The notes beneath the pieces were generated by a model, which did not search any database, was not told the origin of the DNA, and saw only the letters and a list, made by a program, of their open reading frames with translations. From contig CABJAN010000016.1 of NCBI GenBank assembly GCA_902363515.1, positions 13,058 through 77,057 of the forward strand: a stretch of DNA of 64,000 nucleotides, written 5' to 3'. Of the stretch, positions 62,151 to 64,000 are shown piece after piece. Made by a program: the position numbers and the translations under genes. Within the stretch, counting starts at the first letter, position 1. Each line of letters opens with the position of its first letter. The stretch is from Bacillota bacterium. GTDB taxonomy: Bacteria > Bacillota > Clostridia > Lachnospirales > Lachnospiraceae.

Positions 62151-62304
62151 CCATTGTCTAAAGCCAATGGGCTTCCTGCTTCATAGACCCCGTGTCTCCG
62201 CTCCGCTTCGGTCGGCTCAAAGCCGACGTTCACTGAACGTCGTTCGCCCTACTATCTCCACAGGCGTTAATTTGGGCAGTCCCTGCCCTATACATTGTTT
62301 CTTA
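62144..62304 (-). ncRNA. probable omega/reRNA scaffold at the IS right end
   Basis: Directly after tnpB the minus strand holds several stems: GGGCAG/CTGCCC (62274-62288), GACGTT/AACGTC (62225-62240), GTCGGCT/AGCCGAC (62211-62227) and the terminal CCCATTG/CAATGGG (62150-62171). Two of these share bases and could form a pseudoknot. TnpB nucleases use an RNA from exactly this place, with the guide starting just past the right end. Confidence 0.6.
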
Positions 62305-63408
62305 TTATGCTATTTGTCTTAATCCCTCTGCCAATATATTTTTTGCAGCATTAATATCCCTATCATGGTTTTCTCCACATGCAGGGCATGTCCATTCTCT
62401 TACTGACAAATCCTTTGTATCTGTATTTTGATACCCACAACTAGAACATAACTGACTACTGGCATAGAATGTATCTACTTTGATATATTTCCGCCCATTC
62501 CACTTTGCTTTATACTCCAGCTGCCTTGTAAGCTCATACCATGACGCATCTGTTATTGATTTTGCCAGATGATGATTTTTTACCATATTTTTTATCTGCA
62601 GGTTTTCCGAAACTATCACTTGGTTTTCGCTGATAATCTCATGGGAAATCTTATGCAGATAATCCTTTCTGGTATTTGTGATTTTCTCATAGAACAATGC
62701 GATCTGTTTTTTCTTTTTATAATAATTACGGCTGCCTTTCTTTTTATGCGATAATTTTCTCTGTAACCTTGCTAACTTTCGCTCATATTTCTTAATCGTC
62801 TTCGGATTTTCGTATTTTCTTTCATCTGACGTGATACACAAATCCTTTATCCCTAAATCCAATCCTATATTCTGTTTTGTGTGCGGCAATTCTTCATGCT
62901 CTGTTTCTACTAAAACAGATACATAATATTTTCTACTTGGCACTTGCGATACAGTGGCAGATTTTATCCGACCGCTGAAATCCCTATGCACTTTTGCCTT
63001 CACTTCTTTTAATTTCGGTAGTTTTACCTTTCCATTCTTAAAATCTACTGCTATGTTTCCATTCGTAAAATTTGTTGTATAGGATTTGTGGTTATCATGT
63101 TTCCTTTTGAACTTTGGATATCCGGCATGTTCTTTGAAAAACTTTTGATATGCAGCGTCCATGTTATATATCGCATTTGTCAGGGCAAATTTATCTACTT
63201 CTTTTAGCCATTCATACGTTCTCTTTAATTCTCTGTTACAATAATTATTACAATCCGTTTTGCTGACAGATTTCTTTTCCTGCTCATATGTATCTTTTTT
63301 ATATGTAAGTGTCTGATTATATACAAAACGGCAACATCCAAATGTTTTGGCAATCTGAATTTCCTGTTCTTTATTCGGATATATTCTGTATTTATATGCT
63401 TTTAACAT
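62305..63408 (-). CDS. tnpB: RNA-guided nuclease TnpB of IS200/IS605
   Basis: The N-terminal helix-turn-helix ([31 protein letters not shown]) and OrfB region are complete. The RuvC residues D184 ([10 protein letters not shown]), E268 ([10 protein letters not shown]) and D351 ([11 protein letters not shown]) are all kept, as are the zinc cysteines C321, C324, C341 and C344. At 367 residues the nuclease appears intact and may cut DNA matched to its guide RNA. It follows the broken tnpA by 17 bases. Confidence 0.93.
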   Translation of the reverse strand: MLKAYKYRIYPNKEQEIQIAKTFGCCRFVYNQTLTYKKDTYEQEKKSVSKTDCNNYCNRELKRTYEWLKEVDKFALTNAIYNMDAAYQKFFKEHAGYPKFKRKHDNHKSYTTNFTNGNIAVDFKNGKVKLPKLKEVKAKVHRDFSGRIKSATVSQVPSRKYYVSVLVETEHEELPHTKQNIGLDLGIKDLCITSDERKYENPKTIKKYERKLARLQRKLSHKKKGSRNYYKKKKQIALFYEKITNTRKDYLHKISHEIISENQVIVSENLQIKNMVKNHHLAKSITDASWYELTRQLEYKAKWNGRKYIKVDTFYASSQLCSSCGYQNTDTKDLSVREWTCPACGENHDRDINAAKNILAEGLRQIA

Positions 63409-63425
63409 TTGTTATCATCACCTTT

Positions 63426-63848
63426 TTAACCTTGATTTTCTATATATTTCTTTCGCATTTCTTCTGAAACATCCCCTACGCTACAAGCAAAATAGCCATC
63501 TGTCCAAAATGTATGCTCTTTCCAAAACTGTTTTCGCAAATAATTTGAATATCTTTCCCATATATGGTATGTCGTATAGCTTTTCATTAAATTTACGATT
63601 TGACTCACCGACATTGTAGGTTCTATTTCTATCCTGTAATGAATATGGTCTTGATCCGTTTCCATCTATCTGATGATAACTTTGTGCCTTTGACCTATCT
63701 CATAAGAAAACTGCTTTATATCATCTGATATTTGCTTTGAAATCAGTAATTTCTTTCTATATTTGCAGACGAATATAATATGATATCGTAGTAAATATTT
63801 GTGTCTATTTTTTGATTTCCATGCTCCCATGACGTAAGTATATAACAA
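63426..63848 (-). pseudogene. tnpA: IS200-type transposase TnpA interrupted by an amber codon
   Basis: The single frame of 141 codons reads KSKNRHKYLLRYHIIFVCKYRKKLL...RHKVIIR, then TAG (63668-63666), then METDQDHIHYRIEIEPTMSVSQIVNLMKSY to the end. The HUH motif DHIHYRI and the catalytic tyrosine in MRKKYIENQG both lie after the stop. Only one codon breaks an otherwise full-length Y1 transposase. No frameshift is needed. Confidence 0.88.
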
Positions 63849-64000
63849 TTTTTTACTTTTGGCTACCTTAACCCACCATCTACAGTTTTAAAAGGTAAAT
63901 TAATTTTATAACCTGCCATTCTAATAGATTTGCCTGTTTACACATTTATTTCAAATTCCCAGAAGTTATCCACATTGAATGGGGGCATTTATTCCTTTTT
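63849..64000. other. left end of the IS and flank without a clear gene
   Basis: I see no supported gene in these 152 bases. A short minus-strand frame (MAGYKINLPF...GGLR, 18 codons) lacks a ribosome site. The left end of the IS is somewhere near 63870-63900. Confidence 0.4.

Larger units (their letters stand above)
62144..63900 (-). mobile_element. IS200/IS605-family element (tnpA-tnpB)
   Basis: The element contains an IS200-type TnpA frame broken by one stop codon, a complete TnpB and a structured right end with hairpins. No terminal inverted repeats or target duplication are expected for this family. The right boundary lies near 62144, where GyrI coding sequence begins. The left boundary beyond 63848 is not sharp; about 63900 is an estimate. 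Confidence 0.75.

Noticed and set aside
63849..63960. Short gene MAGYKIN... at the right edge
   Set aside because: Only 18 codons, no ribosome site, and it overlaps the probable left end of the IS.
1..64000. CRISPR arrays, tRNA and rRNA genes
   Set aside because: No spaced direct repeats and no tRNA-like or rRNA-like sequence were seen on reading both strands; a computed search would be more certain.

Overview
The window looks like the chromosome of a Gram-positive anaerobic gut Firmicute of the Lachnospiraceae (Blautia/Dorea-like). This is an inference from the A+T-rich sequence (the polysaccharide genes more so), strong AGGAGG ribosome sites, a run of typical Firmicute housekeeping genes (scpA-scpB, rpsU, alaS, pgsA, rimO, rpoZ-gmk-remA-yicC, rqcH), DacF-type carboxypeptidases and several families common in Lachnospiraceae. 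No rRNA, tRNA or CRISPR array was seen.

Region 1 (1-20200, all minus strand, read right to left) is a Wzx/Wzy-type capsule or exopolysaccharide operon. It has a good promoter and a leader with an intrinsic terminator. The order is: priming sugar-phosphate transferase, UDP-sugar dehydrogenase, a split Alg14/Alg13-like glycosyltransferase, two GT2 transferases, a hexapeptide acyltransferase, Wzy polymerase, another GT2 and Wzx flippase. Next comes an unusual cassette of two ATP-grasp ligases, a GNAT acetyltransferase, an RraA-like protein and two PLP aminotransferases. The operon ends with the control module: CpsB-type phosphatase, Ig-like anchored protein, a Wzz-kinase fusion and a second Wzz protein cut by the window edge. 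The second ATP-grasp gene is split by a one-base frameshift exactly in a run of eight G, which suggests phase variation or an assembly error.

Region 2 (20350-43000) is mostly core genome: an arginase-fold protein, two D-Ala-D-Ala carboxypeptidases, an Rpn-family nuclease, ScpA/ScpB, a phosphoesterase, a Panacea-type toxin-antitoxin candidate, a MATE transporter, CmpB-like membrane protein, cardiolipin synthase, S21, AlaS, CinA, PgsA, RimO, omega, Gmk, RemA, YicC and RqcH.

Region 3 (43000-64000) is accessory and shows much gene decay. It holds an SdpR/SdpI-like repressor-immunity pair with twin palindromic operators and a DinJ/YoeB pair whose toxin has lost its catalytic C terminus. It also holds an ECF sigma/anti-sigma pair and an eroded bacitracin-type module (response regulator without most of its receiver, ATPase with altered Walker A, kinase without its ATP lid). 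Other remnants are GrpB and GyrI-like fragments. At the right end lies an IS200/IS605 element with an intact TnpB, a structured right end that probably encodes the guide RNA, and a TnpA interrupted by an amber codon.
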